Shown here: positions 7,907 to 17,813 of the stretch, in pieces | Layout of the letters: each line of letters begins with the position of its first letter | Position numbering within the stretch: the stretch's first letter is position 1 | From: Actinobacteria bacterium HGW-Actinobacteria-6 | Lineage (GTDB): Bacteria > Actinomycetota > Coriobacteriia > Anaerosomatales > Anaerosomataceae | Direction: 5' to 3' | Length of the DNA: 41,051 bases | Assembly: GCA_002841295.1 (NCBI GenBank) | Contig: PHEU01000017.1 | Location: forward strand, 1 to 41,051 | Notes under the pieces: model-generated | The model's input: only the letters and a program-made list of their open reading frames with translations | What the model was told of the DNA's origin: nothing | Databases searched by the model: none | Program-made: the position numbers and the translations under genes

Positions 7907-9384
7907 TGCAGACCCGTCGAATGCTCGCATCAGACCTGACAGACGTTCTCACGATCGAGCGCGCATCGTTCCCTACGCCGTGGACCGAGGGCATGTTCGC
8001 CGAGGAACTGGCGCGCGACGATCGCGTTTGGCTTGTGGCCGAGGATGCGCCCGCGCTGCTCGGCTTCGGGGGCATCATGCTCGCGCCCGATGGCGCGCAC
8101 GTGATGGACGTCGCGGTTGCACCCGACTCGCGGCGCGACGGGACCGGCCGAGCGCTCATGCTCGCGCTCGCACGTGAGGCCGCCGCAGGCGGCGCGAAGC
8201 GGCTTACGCTCGAGGTCCGCTCGGCGAACGAGGCCGCGCTTGGCATGTACGCGCAACTCGGATTCGAGTCGGCCGGCGTGCGTCCTGGCTACTACGACGA
8301 GACCGGCGAAGACGCTGTGATCATGTGGGCGGACACCGCGCGCCTTACGGCCATCGGTGCAGCTGCCGGGGGCCGCGACCTCGTTCTCGCGATCGAGACA
8401 TCGTGCGATGAGACCGCGGCATCCGTGATGCGCGGCGGCGTCGAGGTGCTCTCAAGCGTGGTCGCGTCGCAGGTGGACTTCCACGCGCGCTTTGGTGGTG
8501 TGGTGCCTGAGATCGCATCTCGCAAGCACACCGAGGCGATCGTAGGCGTCGTCGACGAGGCGCTTGAGCGCGCAGGCGTAGGCTTCGGCGACCTTGATGC
8601 GCTCGGCGTGACGTACGGCCCCGGGCTTATCGGCGCGCTTGTCGTTGGCGTCGCGTACGCGAAGGGGCTGTCGCTTGCGACCGGGTTGCCGCTTGTTGGT
8701 GTGAACCATCTCGAGGGCCACATCTTCGCCAACAGGCTCGCCGATCCGGAGCTCAAGACGCCGCTCATCGCACTCGTGGTCTCGGGTGGCCATACATCGC
8801 TCATCCACGTGCCCGAGTGGGGTGAGTACCATACGCTCGGCTCCACGCTCGATGACGCGACCGGGGAGGCGTTCGACAAGGTCGCCAAGCTCGTGGGCAT
8901 CGGCTATCCGGGTGGACCCGCGATCTCACGCCTGGCCGAGCAGGGCGATCCCGCTGCGATTCCGTTCCCGCGCGCGATGCTGCACTCCGGCGACTACGAC
9001 TTCTCGCTCTCGGGCCTCAAGACAGCCGTTCTCACGTACGTGCGTCGCGAGCAGGCTGCCGGCCGAGAGGTGCACCTTCCAAACCTCGCCGCGTCGTTCC
9101 AGGCCGCCGTCATCGACGTGCAGGTCGCCAAGGCCGTTCGCGCTGCAGCCGAGTACGGCGTGAAGGACTTCTGCCTCGGCGGGGGAGTTGCGGCGAACGT
9201 TGCGCTGCGCGAGGCGCTCAAGAATGCGCTTGCGGCCAACGGTGTGCGTCTGTCCGTGCCGCCGTTTGCTCTTTGCACGGACAACGCTGCGATGATCGCC
9301 GCCGCTGCACATTTCCGCCTGCTCAAAGGCGGATTTCTCGGCCTGTCCGCCGAGGCGACAGCCAGTCTGCCACTTGACGGATAG
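7906..9384 (+). CDS. tsaD: RimI-TsaD fusion: ribosomal-protein alanine acetyltransferase plus t6A transferase
   Basis: This 492-residue protein joins two enzymes. Residues 1 to about 145 are a GNAT N-acetyltransferase of the RimI type (acetylates the N-terminal alanine of ribosomal protein S18): a core strand VMDVAVAPDSRRDGTGRALM carries the acetyl-CoA R-x-x-G-x-G/A loop, followed by LEVRSANEAALGMYAQLGF. After a short linker (AAGGRD), residues about 160-492 are a complete TsaD, starting LVLAIETSCDETAASV and including the metal-binding NHLEGHIFA histidines, the VSGGHTSL loop and the C-terminal GGGVAAN motif. TsaD transfers the threonylcarbamoyl group onto A37. The ATG overlaps the tsaB stop by one base. 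Such fusions are, to my knowledge, known in Coriobacteriia and some relatives. Confidence 0.95.
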   Translation: MQTRRMLASDLTDVLTIERASFPTPWTEGMFAEELARDDRVWLVAEDAPALLGFGGIMLAPDGAHVMDVAVAPDSRRDGTGRALMLALAREAAAGGAKRLTLEVRSANEAALGMYAQLGFESAGVRPGYYDETGEDAVIMWADTARLTAIGAAAGGRDLVLAIETSCDETAASVMRGGVEVLSSVVASQVDFHARFGGVVPEIASRKHTEAIVGVVDEALERAGVGFGDLDALGVTYGPGLIGALVVGVAYAKGLSLATGLPLVGVNHLEGHIFANRLADPELKTPLIALVVSGGHTSLIHVPEWGEYHTLGSTLDDATGEAFDKVAKLVGIGYPGGPAISRLAEQGDPAAIPFPRAMLHSGDYDFSLSGLKTAVLTYVRREQAAGREVHLPNLAASFQAAVIDVQVAKAVRAAAEYGVKDFCLGGGVAANVALREALKNALAANGVRLSVPPFALCTDNAAMIAAAAHFRLLKGGFLGLSAEATASLPLDG

Positions 9385-9393
9385 CCTGGCGTG

Positions 9394-9419
9394 AGAGCCC
9401 GGAATCGCTTCCGGGCTCT
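9394..9419 (+). terminator. Terminator hairpin of the tsaEBD operon
   Basis: An 11-base perfect stem (AGAGCCCGGAA at 9394-9404 and its complement at 9409-9419) with a TCGC tetraloop starts 10 bases after the tsaD stop. Only a weak T-rich stretch follows. Confidence 0.75.
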
Positions 9420-9466
9420 ACTTGTGTGATATGAGTGTGGTTGTATCAGATTCTCGCTCGGACCCC

Positions 9467-9495
9467 TTGCGTGAGAGGCATCTGAACACTAGAAT
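9467..9495 (+). promoter_or_regulatory. groESL promoter
   Basis: TTGCGT (9467-9472), 17 bases, then TAGAAT (9490-9495) is a vegetative-type promoter. The expected transcription start near 9502 lies right beside the CIRCE element at 9505-9531, the classical arrangement for HrcA repression. Confidence 0.8.
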
Positions 9496-9504
9496 TCGAT
9501 ACTG

Positions 9505-9531
9505 TTGGCACTCGGACGCCGAGAGTGCCAA
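9505..9531 (+). promoter_or_regulatory. CIRCE operator (HrcA binding site)
   Basis: The inverted repeat TTGGCACTC-N9-GAGTGCCAA differs from the consensus TTAGCACTC-N9-GAGTGCTAA only by one compensating pair (A:T to G:C), so the dyad symmetry is kept. It implies that groESL is repressed by HrcA and induced by heat or protein damage. hrcA is not in the window. Confidence 0.92.
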
Positions 9532-9621
9532 CTATTGTTGGAGAAATGGGTACATCTCTTAAGCGCCTTCTCGGCGTATGTGTGGATGTACCTTGGTGAA
9601 CGAGACGTAGGAGGGTAGAGC

Positions 9622-9915
9622 ATGAACATGAAGCCGCTGTTCGACAACATCGTTGTCAAGCCTGCGAAGGCCGAGGAGCAGACCAAGTCTGGCCTGTTTA
9701 TCCCGGATTCTGCTCAGGAGAAGCCGAAGCAGGGCGAGATCGTCGCCGTCGGTGCTGGCAACTGGGACAAGAAGGGCGAGCATCGCCTGCCGATGGACGT
9801 CAAGGTCGGCGACGTCGTCATCTACAAAGAGTGGGGCAAGACTCCCATCAAGATCGACGGTGTGGAGTACTTCCTGATGTCGCAGAGCGACGTACTTGCG
9901 CTGGTAGCCGAGTAA
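9622..9915 (+). CDS. groES: Co-chaperonin GroES
   Basis: GroES (97 residues) forms the heptameric lid of the GroEL folding chamber. The sequence has the family start (KPLFDNIVVKPAKAEEQTKSG), the mobile loop that docks on GroEL (SGLFIPDSAQEKPKQGEIVAVG, residues about 23-44), and the C-terminal strand MSQSDVLALV. The ATG at 9622 has an AGGAGG site 10 bases upstream. It is the first gene of the CIRCE-controlled operon, with a 90-base leader, and groEL follows after 67 bases. A second in-frame ATG two codons downstream is less well placed. Confidence 0.98.
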   Translation: MNMKPLFDNIVVKPAKAEEQTKSGLFIPDSAQEKPKQGEIVAVGAGNWDKKGEHRLPMDVKVGDVVIYKEWGKTPIKIDGVEYFLMSQSDVLALVAE

Positions 9916-9922
9916 TTATTGA

Positions 9923-11617
<1,695 letters not shown>

Positions 11618-11646
11618 GCGCCTCTGGCGTCGTTTGCACTCTCTAG

Positions 11647-11675
11647 GAGACCCTGGCCCAATGGGCCAGGGTCTC
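11647..11675 (+). terminator. groEL terminator hairpin
   Basis: Two 14-base arms (GAGACCCTGGCCCA at 11647-11660 and its complement at 11662-11675) form a near-perfect palindrome 30 bases after the groEL stop. No strong U-run, as with most hairpins in this window. Confidence 0.75.
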
Positions 11676-11759
11676 TGTGCGTCATGGGCTCAGTCTACTG
11701 ACAGCCGGTCACCGTTGTGATTGACTTGCAGCTGGATGGTACTGACAAGGGGAGGTCAT

Positions 11760-13451
11760 GTGAGTACTGACGAGAGCACCCATCCGGCACTTGCTTCCTG
11801 GCTTGCAGAATTAGCCGAGCTGGATGCGCAGATTGGTCGATGCGAGGCCTTCAAGACTCAGACCTTCGTGTTCGGCACGGCCGGTGTTGTTGCGCTTGCC
11901 GGTTCGGCGATCAGTCTTCACGGCATGGAGTCGGCTGCTGAGCCGCTGGTGGTGCTGCTTGTCACGGCTCTGTGCGCAGTGCTCGGGATGTTCCTTGTAG
12001 ATCGTGACGAATCCATTCTGGGGCTTCTGCACTATCGAGAGCATGTGATCAAACCTGCAGTGCGCGAGCTTGCCGATGACCCGAGACTCCTGGGCAGCCG
12101 TGAGTTTTACAACCGCGAGATCTACGGGCGTAATCGCCCGATGCTAAGGAAGATCGCCCATCGGTTGACCGCGCCTTTCCCGCACGCGCTGTTCTATGTG
12201 GCGGGAGTTGCTGCATGGGTGTACCTGGTCCTGATGTACGCCGAAGATCGAATCGGAGGGGTGGGTTGGCTCCTGGCGTGCGCGGGGAGCGGGTTCGCGC
12301 TGCTTTGGTCCTACCTGGCTGCGTTTCTCACAGGAGCCCAGTGGGCGAACCTGGCCGCACCGCCCGATGAGAAGGGGATTCCTTTTGCACGCCGTCGCAA
12401 CAAGTGTGCCCTTCCCAGCCCGGCTGGATGGTTGCCGGGTGACCCGCACGTCCACACGAATTGGAGCGATGGTCATGCTTCCATTTGGTCGCAGGCAGCT
12501 GCCGCCGCAGGCAGGGGTCTGCGTTGGGTCGGGTTCACCGATCACACAGACGGAATCGGTGAGGATTGGCACGGGTTCGTCTCGGCGGTGAGGGAGGTCG
12601 AGGGGCGCATCGGACGACTTACGTTGCTTCCGGGTGCGGAGGTCACTCTGGTGGAGTCTCCGGGCGGCAAAGCAACCGGGGATATGTTGGTCTATGGCTG
12701 GCCTACAGGGGGCGATGTCCCTCCCGGGAATCGAGCCTACAGTCCGAGCGAGGCGCTTGCAATCTCTGGCCGCGCTGGAGCTGTGGTTGCCTTGGCGCAT
12801 CCATTTGGCGGCGGTGCTCCCTTCGGCGGAGCGATACGATGGCGCGAATGGGGCGTATCTGGTTTTGGCGCGATGGAGCTTCTTTCGAACGAGCGGGTGG
12901 CTTCGCTCGAGGCGCGACGCAAGTGGTTCGAGATGCTTAAAGTCGGGCTTCATGGTGCGGTTGCCGGGGAGGGCTTCGTGGTAGCGACCGGAGGGACTGA
13001 CTCACACAGGCCCTTCGACAAGCCTGGAACCAAAGGCATGACCTGGGTTCATTCTGACAGCTCGAGCGGCAAGGCGATCGTTGATGCGCTGGCCGCGGGT
13101 CACTCCGTTGTCTCGGGTGTAGGTGACTTTGGGACAATCACTATTGGGAGCGCTTGGCCCGGTGAGGTTGTTCCGCGCAAGCTGCGCGGTCACGTGAGCG
13201 TGGGGATCGTCCAGCGACCTTCGGCCCGGCGCTACTGCACTCGTATCGAGGTTTTCGGCCTGGATCCTGAAGTTCCGCTCGTCTCATTGGATGGTCCGTT
13301 CCGCCCTGAGTTCGAGACGGATGTGCCGATTCCACCGGGTGCAGGCATGTTCGTTGCTCGATTCGAGTTTCGGGCAGCCCGGGGCATTTCGAAATCAGCC
13401 GAGGTGTGGACAAACCCCATCTTCTACTCAGCCTCAAGATCGCGCGACTAG
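11760..13451 (+). CDS. Membrane-anchored PHP-domain phosphoesterase
   Basis: This 563-residue protein combines an N-terminal membrane part with a C-terminal PHP (polymerase and histidinol phosphatase) metal-dependent phosphoesterase. Four hydrophobic segments lie near residues 36-54, 62-81, 142-161 and 166-192, with a charged loop between the pairs. PHP motifs follow: DPHVHTNWSDGH with the HxH metal ligands at 230 and 232, DH at 261-262, Glu294, His347 (AHPFGGG) and TDSH at 413-416. All expected metal ligands seem present, so it is probably active, likely with its catalytic domain in the cytoplasm. The substrate is unknown. The start is GTG at 11760 with GGGGAGG 4 bases upstream; the upstream in-frame TTG at 11721 has no ribosome site. 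The final 100 residues look like a beta-sandwich. It stands alone after groEL. Confidence 0.8.
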   Translation: MSTDESTHPALASWLAELAELDAQIGRCEAFKTQTFVFGTAGVVALAGSAISLHGMESAAEPLVVLLVTALCAVLGMFLVDRDESILGLLHYREHVIKPAVRELADDPRLLGSREFYNREIYGRNRPMLRKIAHRLTAPFPHALFYVAGVAAWVYLVLMYAEDRIGGVGWLLACAGSGFALLWSYLAAFLTGAQWANLAAPPDEKGIPFARRRNKCALPSPAGWLPGDPHVHTNWSDGHASIWSQAAAAAGRGLRWVGFTDHTDGIGEDWHGFVSAVREVEGRIGRLTLLPGAEVTLVESPGGKATGDMLVYGWPTGGDVPPGNRAYSPSEALAISGRAGAVVALAHPFGGGAPFGGAIRWREWGVSGFGAMELLSNERVASLEARRKWFEMLKVGLHGAVAGEGFVVATGGTDSHRPFDKPGTKGMTWVHSDSSSGKAIVDALAAGHSVVSGVGDFGTITIGSAWPGEVVPRKLRGHVSVGIVQRPSARRYCTRIEVFGLDPEVPLVSLDGPFRPEFETDVPIPPGAGMFVARFEFRAARGISKSAEVWTNPIFYSASRSRD

Positions 13452-13530
13452 CGGCTGCGGCGACCGTACTCCAGCCGAAAGCGCCGCTATGCTCACGGCC
13501 ACCCCTTTTCTTGTCCGGTTGGGGTGGTAC

Positions 13531-13536
13531 TATACT
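13531..13536 (+). promoter_or_regulatory. Candidate -10 box for ychF
   Basis: TATACT at 13531-13536 lies 50 bases before the ychF start in an otherwise GC-rich gap. No convincing -35 box sits at the right distance (best is TTCTTG at 13508), so the call rests on the -10 alone. Confidence 0.4.
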
Positions 13537-13586
13537 CCAAGCCTGGGACCGAATCGCGGTCCGGACTGCTCGGAAGGAGCACGCGC

Positions 13587-14651
13587 GTGGCGCTTTCAAT
13601 AGGAATCGTCGGTCTGCCGAACGTCGGCAAGTCCACGTTGTTCAATGCACTCACCCGTAAGGCCGTCGACGCCTCGAACTACCCGTTCGCGACGATCGAG
13701 CCTAACGTCGGCGTCGTGCCTGTTCCCGACCCGCGCGTCGACCGCCTCGTCGAACTCGTGAAGCCGCAGCGCACCGTGCCTGCAGTCGTCGAGTTCGTGG
13801 ACATCGCCGGTCTCGTGAAGGGCGCGAACGAAGGTGAGGGCCTCGGCAACCAGTTCCTGGCGAATATCCGTGAGACCGATGCGATCGTCGAGGTCGTACG
13901 GTTCTTCTCGGATGAGAACGTCATTCACGTTGACGGCAAGGTCGACCCGCTCTCCGATGTTGAGACCATCCGCACCGAGTTGGTGCTGGCCGACCTCGGC
14001 ACGATGGAGCGCTCGCTGACGCGCCTCGAGCGCGAGGTCAAGCGCGACAAGGCGCTGGAGCCTAAGCTCGCCATCGCCCGCCGGGTTGAGGCCTGGATGG
14101 CCGAGGGCCATCGCGCGAGTACTATGCCGATGACCGCCGAGGAGCGCGAGCTTCTGCGCGACCTCCATCTGCTCACCATGAAACCCATGCTCTATGTGGC
14201 GAACATCGACGAGAGTGCCATCGGCACCGATTTGCCCGAGATCGATGGCGTGCGGCCGATTCCGATCTGCGCGAAGATCGAGTCCGAGATGGCAGACCTC
14301 GATGCCGAGGAGCTCGTCGAGTACCTTGAGATGGAGGGGCTCGAAGAGCCCGGCCTCAACACGCTTATTCGTGAGGCGTACCAGCTGCTCGGGCTACAGA
14401 GCTACTTCACTGCCGGCGTGCAGGAGGTTCGCGCGTGGACCGTTCGGGTCGGCGCCAAGGCTCCTGAGGCCGCCGGTGTGATCCACTCGGATTTCGAGCG
14501 CGGCTTCATCAAGGCCGAGACGATCTCGTTCGCCGACTACGATGCGCTTGAGACCGAGGCTGCCGCAAAGGCTGCAGGCAAGCTGCGGATCGAGGGCAAG
14601 GAGTACGTCGTGAAAGACGGCGACGTCATGCACTTCCGCTTCAACGTCTAA
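13587..14651 (+). CDS. ychF: Redox-regulated ATPase/GTPase YchF (Obg family)
   Basis: YchF (354 residues) is a universally conserved P-loop ATPase of the Obg family that binds ribosomes and is linked to stress responses. It has the Obg-type P-loop GLPNVGKSTLFNAL near residue 9, the switch region DIAGLVKGANEGEGLGNQFL with its family-specific loop, the central coiled coil, and the C-terminal TGS domain (FTAGVQEVRAWTVRVGAKAPEAAG... GDVMHFRFNV, given here only as its ends). The start is GTG at 13587 with GGAAGGAGC 6 bases upstream; the longer open frame from 13524 lacks a site. Its stop overlaps the stop of the convergent amidase gene by four bases. Confidence 0.96.
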   Translation: MALSIGIVGLPNVGKSTLFNALTRKAVDASNYPFATIEPNVGVVPVPDPRVDRLVELVKPQRTVPAVVEFVDIAGLVKGANEGEGLGNQFLANIRETDAIVEVVRFFSDENVIHVDGKVDPLSDVETIRTELVLADLGTMERSLTRLEREVKRDKALEPKLAIARRVEAWMAEGHRASTMPMTAEERELLRDLHLLTMKPMLYVANIDESAIGTDLPEIDGVRPIPICAKIESEMADLDAEELVEYLEMEGLEEPGLNTLIREAYQLLGLQSYFTAGVQEVRAWTVRVGAKAPEAAGVIHSDFERGFIKAETISFADYDALETEAAAKAAGKLRIEGKEYVVKDGDVMHFRFNV

Positions 14652-16345
14652 GGCGCAGGAAACCTGCGGGCCTTCGCGAGTTCCCATTCCAGAAGATTCG
14701 ACAGGGTCCCGGTTCCGCCGATCATGGTGAATCCCGAGATCCTGTTGGAGTTCAGCATGACCCACTCGCGCGTCCTGCCTGCGAGAACCGTGCGCCCACA
14801 AAGCACCACGGGCTGCCCTTCTCGGCCGGCCAGCGCGCCCGCGGTGAGTGCGTCGGGGAATGTCTGCGCAGTGGCAACGTATGGGGACATCGTGCCTGCG
14901 CCCCAATACTCCCTGAGCGTCGCGACGTTCGTCTGGTAGCGGTCGCTGCCCTTGAGCCACGTCACCGATAGCGACCGTGCCTTGAGCTGGTCCACGACGT
15001 TCTGCGAGACGGTCGGCGGGCCGCCGACTACCGAGACGCGTGTGACTTCTTCGGAGTGCAGCGCAAGGTATGCCGCCGTCGGTCTTGTCAGGCCGCTCGA
15101 GCGTGTGAGAAGGATTGGCATACCCCGCATCGCCGAGAAGGAAGATGCCGAGGTAGCGTCCGGAAATGCTGTGCCGGCGACGATGGTCACGCCAGATCCC
15201 GGCGTGAGCCCCATGCGCTCCGCCACGGCCACCGCTGTCTCGTAACGGTCGATTCCGGCAAGCCGCTCGACTGCCTCGGCAGGAAGGTCGGCGGCGGCGC
15301 AGGCCGCGTCGACGACCGAGGTCGCGACAGAAGCCTCGCTGCCGAGAACGACGATGCGCTCGGGGCCTAGCTTCGCGATCGCGGACGCGGTCGATGACTG
15401 CAGTTCCGATTTCGGCGTCAGGAGTACCGGCGCGTCGAGGTGTGTGGAAAGCGGCGAAGCGGCGAGCGCATCCGCCCAATCCTCTCCCGAGGCGAGAATG
15501 ACCGAACCTGAGCCGCTCGGCCAGCCTGCCAGCGCCGCATTGGCCGAGGTCGCATAGCGATCAACACCTTCGATTCTCGGCTCGATGGGGGAGAGGGGCT
15601 TCGTTGCGTAGTAGTTATCGATGCCGTTGGCGATGCCCACAGCCACCTTGTGCCGGAATGTCGAGTTCAGCAGCTTCGCGCGATCCGATGAGTTTGAGAG
15701 GAACGCGACCTCTACGAGTGCCGAGGGCATGTTGGCCCACTTGATAACGTAGTAGCCGACATCGTTGACGCCTCGGCTGAAGGTGCCGGCGCTCGAGGTG
15801 ATACCGGTCTGAAGATACGTCGCCAGCGTGCGCGAGAGCTTCGTGTCGGTTGGCGTGTCCCAGCTGTTGTAGTACGTCTCCGTGCCGGTCGCATTGCCGC
15901 CAGCATTGTTGTGTATCGAGATGAATATATCGGCGCCCGAGACGTTCGCCTTGTTGCTCCTGGCCTGCAAGTCGTCGTAGGGAATCGGGTAGGCGCCAGT
16001 GGTGCCGTCGGAATACAGGCGGTAGCTGTCGGTGACCTCGCTGTAGTGCCACGTTGGGATGTCGGCGTTGGTGATGGTGTAGTCGCCGGTGCGGCTCATG
16101 TGCACGGTGTGGCCGCGCGACTGGAGCACTTTGCGCGTTTCCAGGGCGATGAGCAGGTTGACCCGCTGCTCTTCGACGCCGTTGTAGACGGCGCCGGGGT
16201 AGCGTCCGCCATGGCCCGGATCGAGGAAGATCGTGCCGGCGAACGCGGTCGTGGGAACGAGGATAGCTGCAAGCGCGACTGCGAAGGTGACAATGAACAA
16301 GGTAGGCTTGATGCGGGTGGCTACGACGGTGTGCTTCGGCTGCAT
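14648..16345 (-). CDS. Secreted N-acetylmuramoyl-L-alanine amidase with CWB2 repeats
   Basis: The 565-residue protein has a signal peptide (residues 1-36: basic start, hydrophobic core, cut after AFA), then an Amidase_3 domain that cleaves the stem peptide from muramic acid in peptidoglycan. Zinc ligands His45 (LDPGHGG), Glu59 and His145 (SIHNNAGG) and the catalytic Glu212 (VEVAFLSN) are all present. From about residue 257 to the end come three cell-wall-binding type 2 (CWB2) repeats, recognisable by the recurring patterns RIEGVDRYATS, WADALAASPL, PVLLTP and IVVLGSEASV. CWB2 modules anchor proteins to secondary wall polymers non-covalently. The ATG at 16345 has AAGGAG 8 bases upstream. It likely acts in wall turnover or daughter-cell separation. 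Confidence 0.93.
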   Translation of the reverse strand: MQPKHTVVATRIKPTLFIVTFAVALAAILVPTTAFAGTIFLDPGHGGRYPGAVYNGVEEQRVNLLIALETRKVLQSRGHTVHMSRTGDYTITNADIPTWHYSEVTDSYRLYSDGTTGAYPIPYDDLQARSNKANVSGADIFISIHNNAGGNATGTETYYNSWDTPTDTKLSRTLATYLQTGITSSAGTFSRGVNDVGYYVIKWANMPSALVEVAFLSNSSDRAKLLNSTFRHKVAVGIANGIDNYYATKPLSPIEPRIEGVDRYATSANAALAGWPSGSGSVILASGEDWADALAASPLSTHLDAPVLLTPKSELQSSTASAIAKLGPERIVVLGSEASVATSVVDAACAAADLPAEAVERLAGIDRYETAVAVAERMGLTPGSGVTIVAGTAFPDATSASSFSAMRGMPILLTRSSGLTRPTAAYLALHSEEVTRVSVVGGPPTVSQNVVDQLKARSLSVTWLKGSDRYQTNVATLREYWGAGTMSPYVATAQTFPDALTAGALAGREGQPVVLCGRTVLAGRTREWVMLNSNRISGFTMIGGTGTLSNLLEWELAKARRFPAP

Positions 16346-16443
16346 CGGGACTCCTTTCGGAGCTTGGGAACACCCCTATTTAAGCACAGCCAGGCAATTC
16401 GCTCCGTGAGCGCGCACACACGTGAACAGCTCTACGGCGCGGA

Positions 16444-16472
16444 TTGACACTGTATACACTGAGGGCTAGCAT
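16444..16472 (+). promoter_or_regulatory. Promoter upstream of the guaB3-guaA leader
   Basis: A consensus TTGACA (16444-16449), 17-base spacer and TAGCAT (16467-16472) give a predicted start near 16479. The spacer contains the 8-base palindrome TGTATACA, a possible operator. The start is about 160 bases before the guaB3-like gene, and a terminator lies between. Confidence 0.7.
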
Positions 16473-16478
16473 ATACGC

Positions 16479-16565
16479 ACCTTACCAGCGTCGCGGAGCA
16501 GCACTTCGTCGCAGCACCGTTAGACCAGGACGCGCCGCCCGGAAGCGGGCGACCCCTGGTCTTTT
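16479..16565 (+). ncRNA. Candidate 5' leader RNA or small RNA upstream of guaB3
   Basis: The roughly 85-nucleotide product expected between the promoter at 16444-16472 and the terminator at 16522-16565 would be a small RNA or an attenuated leader. It matches no riboswitch family that I recognise. A further hairpin (CTGCTT/AAGCAG, 16578-16594) lies between the terminator and the ribosome site of the next gene. The ends are inferred, not seen. Confidence 0.35.
16522..16565 (+). terminator. Intrinsic terminator inside the guaB3 leader (attenuator or small-RNA end)
   Basis: A two-part stem (AGACCAGG at 16522-16529 with CCTGGTCT at 16555-16562, and an inner CGCCCG/CGGGCG with a GAAG tetraloop, 16536-16551) is followed directly by TTTT. 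It is the most typical factor-independent terminator in the window, yet lies 45-85 bases downstream of a promoter and upstream of the gene that promoter should serve. Confidence 0.75.
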
Positions 16566-16637
16566 GTATATCAGTTGCTGCTTCGCTCAAGCAGGGTTTC
16601 ACATCCGCATCGGGGCAATCAGGAGGCGCATCACAGT

Positions 16638-17813
16638 ATGGAGATCGAAATCGGGCGCGGAAAGACAGCACGGCAGGCGTACGGCTTCGACGACATTGCG
16701 ATCGTCCCCTCCAGAAGGACCCGTGACCCGCGGGATGTGGATATCCACTGGGAATTCGCGTTCAAGGGCAAGAAGTACGAGTTCCCGCTTCCGGTTCTCG
16801 CCTCGGCAATGGACGGCGTTGTGGATCCCGGCTTTGCCATCACGATGGGCAAGCTCGGCGGTCTGGCCGTTCTGAACCTCGAAGGCATCCAGACCCGCTA
16901 TGCGGACCCGGCGCCATACCTCGACCAGATCGCCAGCTTCTCCAAAGAAGAGGCGACTGCCAAGATGCAGGAGATCTACGCTGCCGAGCAGGTCAAGCCT
17001 GAGCTCATCACGCAGCGTATCAAGGAGATCAAGGCCGGTGGCGTGCTCGCCGCAGCGTCGCTCACTCCGCAGAACGTTGAGCGCTACATCGACGCTGCCA
17101 TGGAAGGCGGCCTCGACATCCTCGTCATCCAGGGTACCGTCGTCTCGGCCGAGCATGTCTCGACCTACGATAAGCCGCTTGATCTGAATGCGTTCGTTCG
17201 CGACCTCCCGATTCCGACCATCATCGGCGGTTGCTGCAGCTACCAGGGTGCGCTGCACCTCATGCGTGCCGGCGCTGTCGGCGTGCTCGTGGGCGTTGGC
17301 CCCGGCCACGCGTGCACCTCCCGTCGTGTTCTCGGCATCGGCGTTCCGCAGGCCACGGCCATCGCGGACGCTGCGGCAGCTCGTCTTCGCCACATCGACG
17401 AGACCGGCATCTACTGCCACGTTATCGCTGACGGTGGCATGCGCACCGGTGGTGACCTTGCCAAGGCGATCGCCTGCGGCGCCGATGCGGTCATGATCGG
17501 CTCGCCGCTTGCCGCGGCTTCCGAGGCACCCGGTCGCGGCTTCCACTGGGGTATGGCGACCTTCCACCCCGATCTGCCCCGCGGTACCCGCGTTCAGGCG
17601 GGCATTCGTGGTTCGCTTGAGGAGATCCTGCTCGGGCCGGCGCACCAGAACGACGGCACGCTCAACCTGCTCGGTGGCGTGCGTACCTCGATGGCCACAT
17701 GTGGTTACGAGAACCTCAAGACGTTCCAGAAGGCCGAGGTCATGGTCGCTCCCGCGCTGCAGACCGAGGGCAAGACCCTCCAGCAGTCGCAGGGCGTCGG
17801 GATGGGCCGGTAG
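16638..17813 (+). CDS. GuaB3-family IMP dehydrogenase-related protein
   Basis: This 391-residue TIM-barrel protein belongs to the GuaB3 branch of the IMP dehydrogenase/GMP reductase superfamily. It lacks the CBS pair of true IMP dehydrogenase. The catalytic Cys loop is present as [18 protein letters not shown] (Cys226) in place of the usual GPGSxCTTR, and [16 protein letters not shown] provides the phosphate site. Cyanobacterial members have been reported to act as GMP reductases, so this one may convert GMP to IMP rather than the reverse; I cannot decide from sequence. The ATG at 16638 has AGGAGG 11 bases upstream. Its stop shares one base with the guaA start, a strong hint of a shared role in guanine nucleotide balance. 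Confidence 0.88.
   Translation: MEIEIGRGKTARQAYGFDDIAIVPSRRTRDPRDVDIHWEFAFKGKKYEFPLPVLASAMDGVVDPGFAITMGKLGGLAVLNLEGIQTRYADPAPYLDQIASFSKEEATAKMQEIYAAEQVKPELITQRIKEIKAGGVLAAASLTPQNVERYIDAAMEGGLDILVIQGTVVSAEHVSTYDKPLDLNAFVRDLPIPTIIGGCCSYQGALHLMRAGAVGVLVGVGPGHACTSRRVLGIGVPQATAIADAAAARLRHIDETGIYCHVIADGGMRTGGDLAKAIACGADAVMIGSPLAAASEAPGRGFHWGMATFHPDLPRGTRVQAGIRGSLEEILLGPAHQNDGTLNLLGGVRTSMATCGYENLKTFQKAEVMVAPALQTEGKTLQQSQGVGMGR

Noticed and set aside
11738-11748. GGTACTGACAA shared with 39081-39091, both just before small or lone genes
   Set aside because: An 11-base match of this kind is expected by chance in a window of this size; no -35 partner or symmetry.
12144-12953. Minus-strand frame of 269 codons opposite the PHP gene
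   Set aside because: Arg/Pro/Ser-rich composition typical of antisense shadows; the PHP motifs on the other strand are decisive.
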